From NCBI GenBank assembly GCA_943327755.2, contig CALPYF020000004.1:1-64000 (forward strand): a DNA stretch of 64,000 nucleotides, read 5' to 3'. Below the pieces are notes generated by a model. That model saw nothing but the letters and a program-made list of their open reading frames with translations. It did no database searches and was not told where the DNA came from. The translations under genes were made by a program, and so were the position numbers. Shown here in pieces: positions 22,926 through 34,225 of this stretch. Source of the stretch: Deinococcus hopiensis KR-140 (lineage in GTDB: Bacteria > Deinococcota > Deinococci > Deinococcales > Deinococcaceae). How positions within the stretch are numbered: the stretch's first letter is position 1; every line of letters starts with the position of its first letter.

Positions 22926-23954
22926 TCAGCTGTACTGGATGCGGGGATCGAGGGCGGCGTAACTCAGGTCCACGAGCAGGTTCACCACGCTCACCACGAG
23001 CGCCGCGAAGATCACGCCGCCCTGGATGATCGGGTAGTCCCGCTGACTGATCGCGTCGTACACCCACGAGCCCAGGCCTGGCCAGGAGAAGATCGTCTCG
23101 GTCAGTACGGCGCCGCCCAGCAGCGCGCCCGCCTGCAGGCCGATCACGGTCACGACCGGCAGCAGGGCGTTCCGCAGGGCGTGCTTGGTGGTCACGGTGC
23201 GTTCCGTGAGGCCCTTGGCGCGGGCCGTGCGGACGTAATCCTGGTTCAGGACGTCCAGCATCGAGGAGCGGGTGATGCGCGCCACGATCGCCAGCGGGAT
23301 GCTGCCCAGCGCGATGGCCGGCAGGATCAGGTGCCGCACGGCGTCCCACGCGGCGGCGGGTTGTCCGCGCAGCAGGGCGTCCAGAACGTTGAATCCCGTC
23401 AGGGGTGCGATGTCGAACTCGGTGCCCAGGCGGCCGCTGGGGGGCAGGATGCCCAGTTTCACGCCGAAGAAGTACGACAGCAGCAGGCCCAGCCAGAACA
23501 CCGGCATGCTCACGCCCAGCAGCGAGATGGTCGTCGCGAGGTTGTCCCAGATGCTGTTGCGCCGCAGCGCGGCCAGGATCCCGGCCGGCATGCCGACGAT
23601 CAGGGCGACCAGCAGCGCCGCGACGCTCAGTTCGGCCGTGGCAGGGAAGCGGGACTTCAGGTCGTCCAGAACGGGAATGTTGCTCTTCAGGCCGGTGCCC
23701 AGGTCACCGCGGACCAGCGCCGTGATGTACTTCGGGTACTGCGCGTCCAGGGGATTGGCCGGGTTGAAGAACCAGGGTTTGTTCAGGCCCAGCTGTTCGC
23801 GTAGCGCGGCGGCGGCGGCGGGGGTGGCGCGCTCGCCCAGCATGGCGACAGCCGGGTCGCCGGGGATGGAACGGACGAACACGAACACGACCAGGCTGAT
23901 GCCCAGCATGACCAGCAGGGTGCGTGCCAGTCGGCGGATCAGGTAACTGCCCAA
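22926..23954 (-). CDS. dppB: Dipeptide/oligopeptide ABC transporter permease DppB
   Basis: First permease of the peptide-type importer, 342 aa. Family features are the N-terminal YLIRRLARTLLVMLGISLVVF, FVRSIPGDPA, and the EAA loop (DYVRTARAKGLTERTVTTKHALRNAL). The best start is TTG 23954, with GGAGAT a few bases upstream and the usual (M)GSYLIRRL beginning. Longer in-frame starts lack a ribosome site and add a Pro-rich leader not seen in the family. It lies between dppA and dppC. Confidence 0.93.
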   Translation of the reverse strand: MGSYLIRRLARTLLVMLGISLVVFVFVRSIPGDPAVAMLGERATPAAAAALREQLGLNKPWFFNPANPLDAQYPKYITALVRGDLGTGLKSNIPVLDDLKSRFPATAELSVAALLVALIVGMPAGILAALRRNSIWDNLATTISLLGVSMPVFWLGLLLSYFFGVKLGILPPSGRLGTEFDIAPLTGFNVLDALLRGQPAAAWDAVRHLILPAIALGSIPLAIVARITRSSMLDVLNQDYVRTARAKGLTERTVTTKHALRNALLPVVTVIGLQAGALLGGAVLTETIFSWPGLGSWVYDAISQRDYPIIQGGVIFAALVVSVVNLLVDLSYAALDPRIQYS

Positions 23955-24050
23955 GGTGGATCTCCAGAGGTGGGGTGAGGGGGGGCAAACGGGGAGGGCC
24001 GGAGCAGGCCCGTGCAAGGCGCTGCTCCGGCCCCCGCGCTTGACCGGGCG

Positions 24051-25628
<1,578 letters not shown>

Positions 25629-25720
25629 GGAACCTCCGGTCCTGACCGGCACGGCCGTCACGGCCCGCGTGGGGCCTGTGACGGTTGCTGGCAGGACGAT
25701 GAAAAGAAAAACGTGCGTTC

Positions 25721-25749
25721 AGGGTATGGGCCACCCCCGGGGGTGTCAA
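25721..25749 (-). promoter_or_regulatory. Strong sigma-70 promoter of dppABC
   Basis: On the minus strand, a perfect -35 TTGACA (25744-25749), a 17-bp spacer and -10 TACCCT (25721-25726). The leader to the dppA start is about 85 nt. Confidence 0.88.
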
Positions 25750-25805
25750 GCGCGCGCTGCTGACTGGATGGTCACCGGCGCAGTCTCACGCGCGCGCCAT
25801 ACCCC

Positions 25806-26570
25806 TCACACGATAGGCGTGATGAGGACGCCCAGGCCCTCGACCTCGACCTCGACCGTGTCCCCGGCGTTCACGGGGCCAACCCCCTCGGGCGTGCCGG
25901 TCAGCACCACGTCGCCGGGTTCCAGCGTCACGAAGCGGGTCAGGTACACCAGAATGTCCACGACCGGGAAGATCATCTGTGAGGTGCGGCCGTCCTGGCG
26001 CGTCTGGCCGTTCACGCGGGTCTGCACGCGCACGTCCCGGGGATCGAACTCGGTCTCCAGCCACGGCCCCAGCGGGCAGAAGCGGTCGGCCGCCTTGGCG
26101 CGGAACCACTGCAGGTCGGTCTTCTGCAGGTCGCGGGCCGTCAGGTCCAGCCCACAGGTGTACCCGGCCACCACGTCCAGCGCCGTCTCCGGCGTGAGCT
26201 GCCACGCGCGGCGCCCGATCACCAGGGCCAGCTCGCCCTCGAAGTGGAAGTTCTGCGTCCATTCGGGGCGCTGCACTGCGCCGCCGGGCTCGGCCAGGGC
26301 GTTCGGGCCCTTCAGGAAGATGCCGGGCTCCCTGGGCAGGTCGCCCGTATCGTTGCCCAGCTCGCGGATATGGTCGAGGTAGTTGCGGCCCACGCACACG
26401 ATCTTGCTGGGCTCGGCCGGGGCCAGGAACGTCACGCCAGCAGCGTCCAGCGTCTCGCCCGTGGGCGCGCCCCCCATGCCGCGCGTGACCTGCACCTGCG
26501 TGCCGTCCAGGATGCCCCACTGCGCCGCGCCGTCTGCCGCGCTCCCCACCGAGAACCGAACAAGTTTCAT
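25806..26570 (-). CDS. Fumarylacetoacetate hydrolase family protein
   Basis: FAH-fold hydrolase or decarboxylase of 254 aa, acting on a beta-keto or hydroxymuconate-type acid. The core is clear: [28 protein letters not shown] (metal-binding Glu residues), [12 protein letters not shown] and [15 protein letters not shown]. Such proteins serve in aromatic degradation or as acylpyruvases or oxaloacetate decarboxylases. Nothing here decides which. The start ATG 26570 follows a TATCCT box by 6 nt. The gene is followed by the dpp promoter. Confidence 0.9.
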   Translation of the reverse strand: MKLVRFSVGSAADGAAQWGILDGTQVQVTRGMGGAPTGETLDAAGVTFLAPAEPSKIVCVGRNYLDHIRELGNDTGDLPREPGIFLKGPNALAEPGGAVQRPEWTQNFHFEGELALVIGRRAWQLTPETALDVVAGYTCGLDLTARDLQKTDLQWFRAKAADRFCPLGPWLETEFDPRDVRVQTRVNGQTRQDGRTSQMIFPVVDILVYLTRFVTLEPGDVVLTGTPEGVGPVNAGDTVEVEVEGLGVLITPIV

Positions 26571-26576
26571 GCGCGC

Positions 26577-26582
26577 AGGATA
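26577..26582 (-). promoter_or_regulatory. -10 box TATCCT of the FAH-family gene
   Basis: TATCCT on the minus strand, separated by GCGCGC from ATG 26570. Confidence 0.7.
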
Positions 26583-26650
26583 GCGGTCCGGTGGGCGCCC
26601 CTCGCGCGGGCCGTCAAGGAAGCGGCGCAGAGGCGACGGCACAGAGGAGA

Positions 26651-26695
26651 TGGCGCAGGGGCGGACAGGCGGTCGGGCTGTCCGCCCCTGCGCCA
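26651..26695 (-). terminator. Long perfect hairpin after the acyl-CoA dehydrogenase gene
   Basis: Perfect 18-bp arms (TGGCGCAGGGGCGGACAG and its complement) with a 9-nt loop, 8 bp after the stop codon. It has no T tract, as with most hairpins here. Confidence 0.75.
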
Positions 26696-26703
26696 CCTGC
26701 CGT

Positions 26704-27840
<1,137 letters not shown>

Positions 27841-27880
27841 GGTCACTCCTCGGGGTGGGCGCGCGGCGCCGGAATGGGGG

Positions 27881-27886
27881 ATTGTA
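27881..27886 (-). promoter_or_regulatory. -10 box TACAAT of the acyl-CoA dehydrogenase gene
   Basis: TACAAT on the minus strand. It is part of a small inverted repeat GATTG/CAATC, a possible operator. No clear -35. The leader is about 35 nt. Confidence 0.5.
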
Positions 27887-27963
27887 CTGGGTTCAATCTT
27901 ATCAGGGCCGCGCCGCCCCACGCACCTGTCTCCACCCCGGTGGCGCCCCGCCCGTCCACCCAC

Positions 27964-28000
27964 GCTGATCATGAGCTGATCACGCCCTGCCCGCTACAAC
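27964..28000 (+). promoter_or_regulatory. Direct repeat and -10-like box upstream of the gene at 28023
   Basis: GCTGATCA occurs at 27964-27971 and 27975-27982, exactly 11 bp apart (one helical turn). TACAAC lies at 27995-28000. The layout suits a dimeric activator bound upstream of the -10. Confidence 0.45.
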
Positions 28001-28022
28001 AGCGGCACGCAGTGGAGGCGAC

Positions 28023-29312
28023 ATGAGCACACGCAGGCCAGCATCCCGACCCGCACCGCAGCCGGCACCGGTGGCGGTCACGTTGCATCTGGACGTCCTG
28101 AACGACGAGACCTTCGCCCCAGCCGACCACACGCAGGTCTGGCTGCATGACCAGCTGGCCGCCCTACAGGCCGGAACACACGCGCACTTTCTGCGCCTGG
28201 GCGGCACCCGCAGCCTCCACCTGCACCTCCACTGGTCCGCCGCCAACACAGTGGGCGTTCAGGCCGACCTGTGCGACGCCGGGCCGGAACCCGCCACGGC
28301 CCGGCACAGTGCCACGCTTACGGCCCGGCACAGGGCCACGCTGGCGGTCGGAGGCGCCGCCGCGCTGGAGCTGCGCCTGCCGGGTGACCCGCAGCCCTAC
28401 GCCCGCTTGACCGTCCACGCAGCCCGGTCGGCCGACCCGGCCCTTCACGCGGCGCTGCACGGGCGGGCCGCCGCACTCGGGTGGCTGACCCCGGACGACC
28501 CGGGCATACTGCAGGTCATTCCGGGCGGGTACAGGCTGCGCGCCCCGGGCGGCACGCTGTACCACGACGGTCGATCCATTCACGCGCTGCACTCCGGGGC
28601 CGACCGGCAGTACCTCGCGCGGGGCGGCCCGGGCGGGCCTCTCGGTCTGCCCCGCGCGAGCGCCCTGACCCCGGGGCTGTGGCACGTGCCCTTTCAGGCG
28701 CATGATCTGCTGCGGACCCCCGCCGGGGTGGCGCTGCTCACCCGCGCGGCCTGGACGCAGTGGCAGGCCAGCTGCGGTCACCTGGGAGACCCTGTCGCCG
28801 ACACTGCGGCGCTGCCGCATCACGCGCTGACGGTCACGCCCTGCGAGTCCGGTACCCTGCTGACTGCTCCTGACCGCCCGACCCCGGTGCCCACCCGCAC
28901 CCTGCTCCTGCCTGCTCGTCACGTCACCCGGCGTGTCCAGGCGCACCTGCGTGGGTACCTGCCGCCCGGCATGGCGGCTCAGGTATGTCCTCCTGTGCCC
29001 GGCGCGCCGCAGCAGTACGCGGTGACCTTCAGCGGCCCCGGTCAGGCACCCATCACCCTGCGCGTCCCGCTGGCCCTGCGGGTGACGCCCACGCCGGACG
29101 GGCGCCGGGGCGTGACGCTGCGGGCGCGGCAGGCTGGCCTGATCGTGCTGCCGCCCGGTACGCCCCCCGACCCTGCCCACGACCTGCTCGGCGTTCTGGA
29201 GGCGGCCCTGGGCCGTCCCGCCCCGCTGCTCAGCCTGCCACCGGGCAGTGGGCTGATCGGGGCGCACGTCACCCCGAACGGCGTCCGCCTGGACTTCCTG
29301 CCCCGCGCCTGA
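28023..29312 (+). CDS. Large unknown protein, possibly with degenerate LGFP-like repeats
   Basis: A 429-aa protein I cannot assign. It has no signal peptide or membrane segment and is rich in Ala, Leu, His and Pro. Two stretches, around residues 185-225 (GTLYHDGRSIHAL...GGPLGLPRAS) and 235-290 (WTQWQASCGHLGDPVAD...ESGTLLTAP), loosely follow the LGFP repeat of cell-surface proteins. The C-terminal third looks beta-rich. The ATG has GGAGG 4 nt upstream. It is flanked by an acyl-CoA dehydrogenase and an RHH regulator, neither in an obvious operon with it. Confidence 0.7.
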   Translation: MSTRRPASRPAPQPAPVAVTLHLDVLNDETFAPADHTQVWLHDQLAALQAGTHAHFLRLGGTRSLHLHLHWSAANTVGVQADLCDAGPEPATARHSATLTARHRATLAVGGAAALELRLPGDPQPYARLTVHAARSADPALHAALHGRAAALGWLTPDDPGILQVIPGGYRLRAPGGTLYHDGRSIHALHSGADRQYLARGGPGGPLGLPRASALTPGLWHVPFQAHDLLRTPAGVALLTRAAWTQWQASCGHLGDPVADTAALPHHALTVTPCESGTLLTAPDRPTPVPTRTLLLPARHVTRRVQAHLRGYLPPGMAAQVCPPVPGAPQQYAVTFSGPGQAPITLRVPLALRVTPTPDGRRGVTLRARQAGLIVLPPGTPPDPAHDLLGVLEAALGRPAPLLSLPPGSGLIGAHVTPNGVRLDFLPRA

Positions 29313-29447
29313 ACGCACCCTTCAGCCGCCGCGCAAGGCGCAGCGCGGCGGTGCCGGGTGGGTACCTGGGCCGGCCTGCGACAGGCACTGGATGGGATGG
29401 GTGCGCCGTTGACCAGGGGGCGGAATCGGACAGCGCCAGAATCCTGA

Positions 29448-29499
29448 ATGCCAGATAAAAATGGCATTTTGCCATTTCATGCCAGAATGATCTGGCGAT
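29448..29499. promoter_or_regulatory. Cluster of TGCCA half-sites before the RHH gene
   Basis: A 52-bp A+T-rich stretch with five TGCCA-type half-sites on both strands. It includes a perfect 8-bp inverted repeat AAATGGCA/TGCCATTT (29459-29477) and ATGCCAGAT at 29448-29456 facing ATCTGGC at 29490-29496. It ends at the start codon, so it probably mediates autoregulation. Confidence 0.6.
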
Positions 29500-29823
29500 A
29501 TGCCAACCAAGAATCTCTCCCGAATCCATGCCCTGATCCGCCACGCGCTGGAGGAACACTCCGCGCGCGGCCATCAGGGCGACCTGCCCGAAGGCAAGGT
29601 CACGCTGCGCCTCCAGGCGGTCGACTACTACTGGCTGACCCAGCTCGCCGAACTGATGGACGGCAGCCGCACCCGCGCCGCCTCACAGCTCCTCTCGGCC
29701 GCCATCCGCGACGCCGCCGAGGCCGCCGGCCTCCCCACCGAGGGGGATGAGTTCCAAGGCGCCTTCATGGCCTTCCTGGAGCAGGAGTTCCCGCACGAGA
29801 CCTCGCCGCCCCATCACCCCTGA
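29500..29823 (+). CDS. Ribbon-helix-helix-type regulator upstream of a Kef antiporter
   Basis: Protein of 107 aa with a likely ribbon-helix-helix DNA-binding core at residues 33-72 (KVTLRLQAVDYYWLTQLAELMDGSRTRAASQLL), preceded by a helical N-terminus and followed by an acidic tail. The first strand VTLRL and the GSRTRAA turn are the CopG-type features. The antiporter gene follows 12 nt downstream in the same direction. The dense palindromes at its start codon suggest that it represses the two-gene operon. No toxin gene accompanies it. Confidence 0.72.
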   Translation: MPTKNLSRIHALIRHALEEHSARGHQGDLPEGKVTLRLQAVDYYWLTQLAELMDGSRTRAASQLLSAAIRDAAEAAGLPTEGDEFQGAFMAFLEQEFPHETSPPHHP

Positions 29824-29835
29824 CCGGAGGTCAGC

Positions 29836-31479
29836 ATGCCCCACCACACGGAACTCATTGCCGCCCTGGCCATCGGCCTCACCCTGGCCTTCTTCGGCGG
29901 CCTGCTCGCCACCCGCCTGCGCCTGCCCCCCCTGGTCGGGTACCTGCTGGCAGGCATCGCCGTGGGCCCCTTCACGCCCGGCTTCGTCGCCGACGCCCAC
30001 ATCGCCGCGCAACTCTCGGAGATCGGCGTGATCCTGCTCATGTTCGGTGTCGGCCTGCACTTCTCGATCCAGGATCTGCTCGCCGTACGCCGCATCGCCA
30101 TTCCCGGCGCCATCGTGCAGATCGTGGTCGCCACGCTGCTCGGGCTCGGCGCCGCGCACCTGTGGGGCTGGCCCCCCGGCCAGGGACTCGTGTTCGGGCT
30201 GGCCCTGTCGGTCGCGAGCACCGTCGTGCTCCTGCGCGCCCTGGAGGAACGCGGCACGCTGAGCACCCCCAGCGGCCAGATCGCCGTGGGCTGGCTGGTC
30301 GTGGAGGACCTCGTGATGGTGCTGGCCCTGGTGCTCCTGCCCGCGCTGGCGCCACTCCTGCAGGGCGGCGGCACGCTGGACGTCAGCGAGATCGCCCTGT
30401 CCCTAGGCGTCACGCTGGGCAAGGTCGCCCTGTTCGTCGCGCTGATGATGATCGCGGGCCGCCGCTTCGTGCCGTGGCTCCTGACCCGCGTCGCCCGGCT
30501 CGGTTCCCGTGAACTGTTCACGCTGGCGGTCCTCGGCACCGCGCTGGGCATCGCCTACGGCGCCGGCGTCCTGTTCGACGTGTCCTTCGCGCTGGGCGCC
30601 TTCCTGGCCGGGGTGGTCGCCAGCGAGAGCAAGTTCAGCCAGCAGGCAGCCGAGGACGCCCTGCCCTTCCAGGACGCGTTCGCGGTGCTGTTCTTCGTGG
30701 CGGTCGGCATGCTGTTCAACCCCGCCGTCCTGCTGGACGCGCCCCTGCTGGTCATCGGGACCGCCCTGATCATCATGGTCGGCAAGACCGTCGCGGCCTT
30801 CCTGATCGTCCGCGCGCTGCGGTACCCGGCCGCGACCGCCCTGACGGTGGCCTTCTCGCTGGCGCAGATCGGGGAATTCTCGTTCATCCTGGCCACGCTG
30901 GGCCGTGACCTGAACCTCCTGACCGCGCAGGGGCAGAACCTGATCCTGGCCGGCGCGATCATCTCGATCACCCTGAACCCCTTCCTGTTCCGCGCCATTC
31001 CCACCCTGCAGCGGTGGCTGGGCGCCGACGGGACCCCCGACACGCCCGGACCCCAGCCGCTCCCCCTGCGTGGGCACGCGCTGCTCATCGGGTACGGGCG
31101 CGTGGGACAGCTCACCGCGCAGGCCCTGGCCGGTCAGCCGGCCGCGCTGGCAGTCATCGAACAGGACGAGAGCCGCGCCGAACTGCTGCGCCACCAGGGC
31201 CTGCCGGTCGTGCAGGGCGACGCCAGCCGCCCGGAGACCCTCCGGCTCGCGGCCGCCGAACACGCGAGCGTGGTCGTGATCGCCACCCCGGACGCCATCC
31301 AGACCACGCTGATCATGGAGCAGGTCCGCGCCCTGAACCCGGACGTCCACGTGATCGCCCGCACCCACGACGAGCACACCCGCGACGCGCTGAGCGAACT
31401 GGGAGCCAGCGAGGTGCTGTACGGTGAACACCAGCTGGGCCTCGCCATGGGCGAACGCGCCCGCGCCGCCTTGACCTGA
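29836..31479 (+). CDS. Kef/YbaL-type monovalent cation:proton antiporter with TrkA-N domain
   Basis: CPA2-family antiporter, 547 aa, exchanging K+ or Na+ for protons across the inner membrane. About 12 membrane segments fill residues 1-390 (LPPLVGYLLAGIAVGPFTPG, SVASTVVLLRALEE, ALGAFLAGVVASES). A cytoplasmic NAD-binding RCK domain follows from about 413 (ALLIGYGRVGQLTAQAL, IEQDESRAELLRHQGLPVVQGDASR). The RCK C-terminal domain is short. The ATG has a GGAGGT Shine-Dalgarno. Cotranscription with an RHH regulator suggests induction by an ionic or other stress. Confidence 0.93.
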   Translation: MPHHTELIAALAIGLTLAFFGGLLATRLRLPPLVGYLLAGIAVGPFTPGFVADAHIAAQLSEIGVILLMFGVGLHFSIQDLLAVRRIAIPGAIVQIVVATLLGLGAAHLWGWPPGQGLVFGLALSVASTVVLLRALEERGTLSTPSGQIAVGWLVVEDLVMVLALVLLPALAPLLQGGGTLDVSEIALSLGVTLGKVALFVALMMIAGRRFVPWLLTRVARLGSRELFTLAVLGTALGIAYGAGVLFDVSFALGAFLAGVVASESKFSQQAAEDALPFQDAFAVLFFVAVGMLFNPAVLLDAPLLVIGTALIIMVGKTVAAFLIVRALRYPAATALTVAFSLAQIGEFSFILATLGRDLNLLTAQGQNLILAGAIISITLNPFLFRAIPTLQRWLGADGTPDTPGPQPLPLRGHALLIGYGRVGQLTAQALAGQPAALAVIEQDESRAELLRHQGLPVVQGDASRPETLRLAAAEHASVVVIATPDAIQTTLIMEQVRALNPDVHVIARTHDEHTRDALSELGASEVLYGEHQLGLAMGERARAALT

Positions 31480-31498
31480 GCCGGACGCCCGCCAACCG

Positions 31499-31545
31499 CA
31501 CGAGTCAGAGGTGTTGAGGATGACCCTGGAAACCTCTGACTCGTG
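31499..31545. repeat. Perfect 14-bp inverted repeat downstream of the antiporter gene
   Basis: CACGAGTCAGAGGT (31499-31512) and its exact complement (31532-31545) with a 19-nt spacer, 20 bp after the stop codon. There is no T tract. It may end or stabilise the antiporter message. Confidence 0.6.
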
Positions 31546-31652
31546 GCAACTCTCAGCGCTGCGGCGCCGAACGAGCATCCGAGACATGCTCCGGGAGATG
31601 TTGCTGGCCCTTCAAAGTGCCCGAGGTTGTCCTGGCGCCGATGCGGCGCCCG

Positions 31653-31796
31653 TCACCGCAGTTCGCGCAGTACGGCGGCCAGCAGCAGCACGTTCACGCA
31701 CAGCAGCACGTTCGACGCGGGCACCACCCAGCCCGGCTCGAAGGTCCCCGCGCCCCGGCGGGGTTTTCTGCGTTTCGTACGTCGTTTCCGGGCCAT
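31653..31796 (-). CDS. Possible 47-aa basic membrane peptide
   Basis: A short frame whose product starts strongly basic (MARKRRTKRRKPRRGAG) and ends in one hydrophobic helix (VLLCVNVLLLAAVL), a plausible single-pass membrane peptide. Against it: no Shine-Dalgarno, no -10 box at the usual place, and the ATG lies inside the right arm of a perfect hairpin (31788-31827). If real, it would be expressed by readthrough from purB. Treat as tentative. Confidence 0.3.
   Translation of the reverse strand: MARKRRTKRRKPRRGAGTFEPGWVVPASNVLLCVNVLLLAAVLRELR
31746..31767 (+). terminator. Plus-strand terminator-like hairpin far downstream of the antiporter gene
   Basis: CCCCGC/GCGGGG stem followed by TTTT, 267 bp after the antiporter stop codon. 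Either the antiporter message has a long tail or a separate plus-strand RNA ends here. Confidence 0.4.
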
Positions 31797-31827
31797 CGGG
31801 TGGCGAAGGTACCACCCGATGGCCCGG
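31788..31827. repeat. Perfect 16-bp inverted repeat between purB and the small frame
   Basis: CCGGGCCATCGGGTGG and its exact complement with an 8-nt loop. It could act as a transcription barrier between the convergent antiporter and purB genes. Confidence 0.6.
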
Positions 31828-31836
31828 CAGAACGGG

Positions 31837-31866
31837 AAAAACCATGCAAACGCCCCCGCCGGGGGC
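31837..31866 (-). terminator. Terminator-like hairpin after purB
   Basis: Minus strand: stem GCCCCC/GGGGGC with a 3-nt loop (31852-31866), then TTTTT after a 10-nt gap. It lies about 85 bp after purB. Confidence 0.45.
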
Positions 31867-31951
31867 ACCTGCGGCCCGTGCAGGACAGCGTCAAGCAGGC
31901 GGGGCGGGGGAGAGCACGCGCCTCCACCCGCCCCGCCCAGAAGCGACCGGT

Positions 31952-33259
<1,308 letters not shown>

Positions 33260-33267
33260 GGTTTTCC

Positions 33268-33273
33268 AGCGTA
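33268..33273 (-). promoter_or_regulatory. -10 box TACGCT of purB
   Basis: TACGCT on the minus strand, 8 nt before GTG 33259. It decides the start codon. Confidence 0.7.
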
Positions 33274-33421
33274 CCACCCCCCCGCCGCCGCCCGCCGCGC
33301 GGTGTCCAGCCGGGGGCAGAGGCACCGCCGGGCAGCCCCCCCGAACGGTGGGAGGGACGCGAAGTTTTTCGTGTTCACAGCTTCCCGTCAGCTTCGCGGC
33401 GCACACTGCCGATGTTGTCTC

Positions 33422-33555
33422 ATACGGATTCCGTCTGTTTCGTTCACAACCCGGAACCACACCGGGTTGCCAACTCCACGCCCGGAACCCGTGTTTCTCC
33501 TGCTCGCTCCGCTCGGGTTGAACGTTTTTGCCAACCTTTCAACCGGAGTCCGTAT
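33422..33555 (+). mobile_element. MITE-like repeat, copy 1
   Basis: A 134-bp noncoding element in the 341-bp gap between purB and the gene at 33601. The ends are 12-bp terminal inverted repeats, ATACGGATTCCG and CGGAGTCCGTAT (11 of 12 match). A second copy lies inverted at 38740-38874. The first 70 bp of the two copies are about 80 per cent identical, including a run of more than 20 identical bases around CCAACTCCACGCCCGGAA. There is no transposase and no clear target duplication. Confidence 0.7.
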
Positions 33556-33600
33556 CAATTCACGGCGGCCACCGCGCCGCACCCTGCCAGAGGAGGCCAC

Positions 33601-34149
33601 ATGAACCGCACCCTGATCGTCCTGACCGCCCTGACCCTGGGCACCGCCGCGCTGGCCGAGGGCACCGCTCCCACCACCCCCGCGCCCACCACGACCGTCA
33701 CGCTGCCCGGCAACGTCACCGCCAGCGCCGCCGACGCCTGGAAGGCCTTCGTCGCGGCGGGCGGAACCGCCACGCTGCTCGGCGCGGACGGCAGCGTCAT
33801 CGGCACCCTGAACGCCGACGGAACCGTCACCCTGACCGGCACGGCGACCCTGAGCGACGTCCGGAGCGTCACCCTGACCCCCGCGACCGGCGACCCCATC
33901 ACCGTGAACGTCACCCGTGACCTCAGCAAGCCCGGCGCGCTCAAGATCGAGTTCACCGACGCCAGCGGCCGCACCCAGTCGCTGCCCCTCCCGGCCGTCG
34001 CGAACCGCCTGAAGGCCGCGCCCGGCAGCGATGACGCTGACGAGAGTGGCGAGGACGGCGAGAAGGACAAGTCCGCGAAGTCCGGCAAGGACGACAAGGG
34101 TGAGAAGGGCGGCAAGCCCAGCACCAACCCCGGCAAGGGTAAGCCCTGA
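33601..34149 (+). CDS. Exported protein of unknown function with Lys/Asp/Gly-rich tail
   Basis: Predicted secreted protein of 182 aa. A signal peptide (MNRTLIVLTALTLGTAALAEG) is followed by a Thr/Pro-rich spacer, a beta-rich middle (TATLLGADGSVIGTLNADGTVTL, about 55-140) and a highly charged C-terminus rich in Asp, Glu, Lys and Gly. I know no family for it. The ATG has an AGGAGG Shine-Dalgarno. The MITE-like repeat ends 45 bp upstream and may carry or disturb its promoter. Confidence 0.7.
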   Translation: MNRTLIVLTALTLGTAALAEGTAPTTPAPTTTVTLPGNVTASAADAWKAFVAAGGTATLLGADGSVIGTLNADGTVTLTGTATLSDVRSVTLTPATGDPITVNVTRDLSKPGALKIEFTDASGRTQSLPLPAVANRLKAAPGSDDADESGEDGEKDKSAKSGKDDKGEKGGKPSTNPGKGKP

Positions 34150-34213
34150 GCTGAGGTCAGCTCACGCGGCGGGACGTTCCACGAGGAGCGTCCCGCCCTG
34201 TGCATGGGTGCGC

Positions 34214-34219
34214 TAGCCT
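34214..34219 (+). promoter_or_regulatory. -10 box TAGCCT of the YcaQ-type gene
   Basis: TAGCCT lies 6 nt before GTG 34226. Confidence 0.7.
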
Positions 34220-34225
34220 GACCGC

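Noticed and set aside
33260..33460. Longer purB N-terminus
   Set aside because: It would run into the MITE-like repeat and ignore the -10 box and the family N-terminus at 33259.
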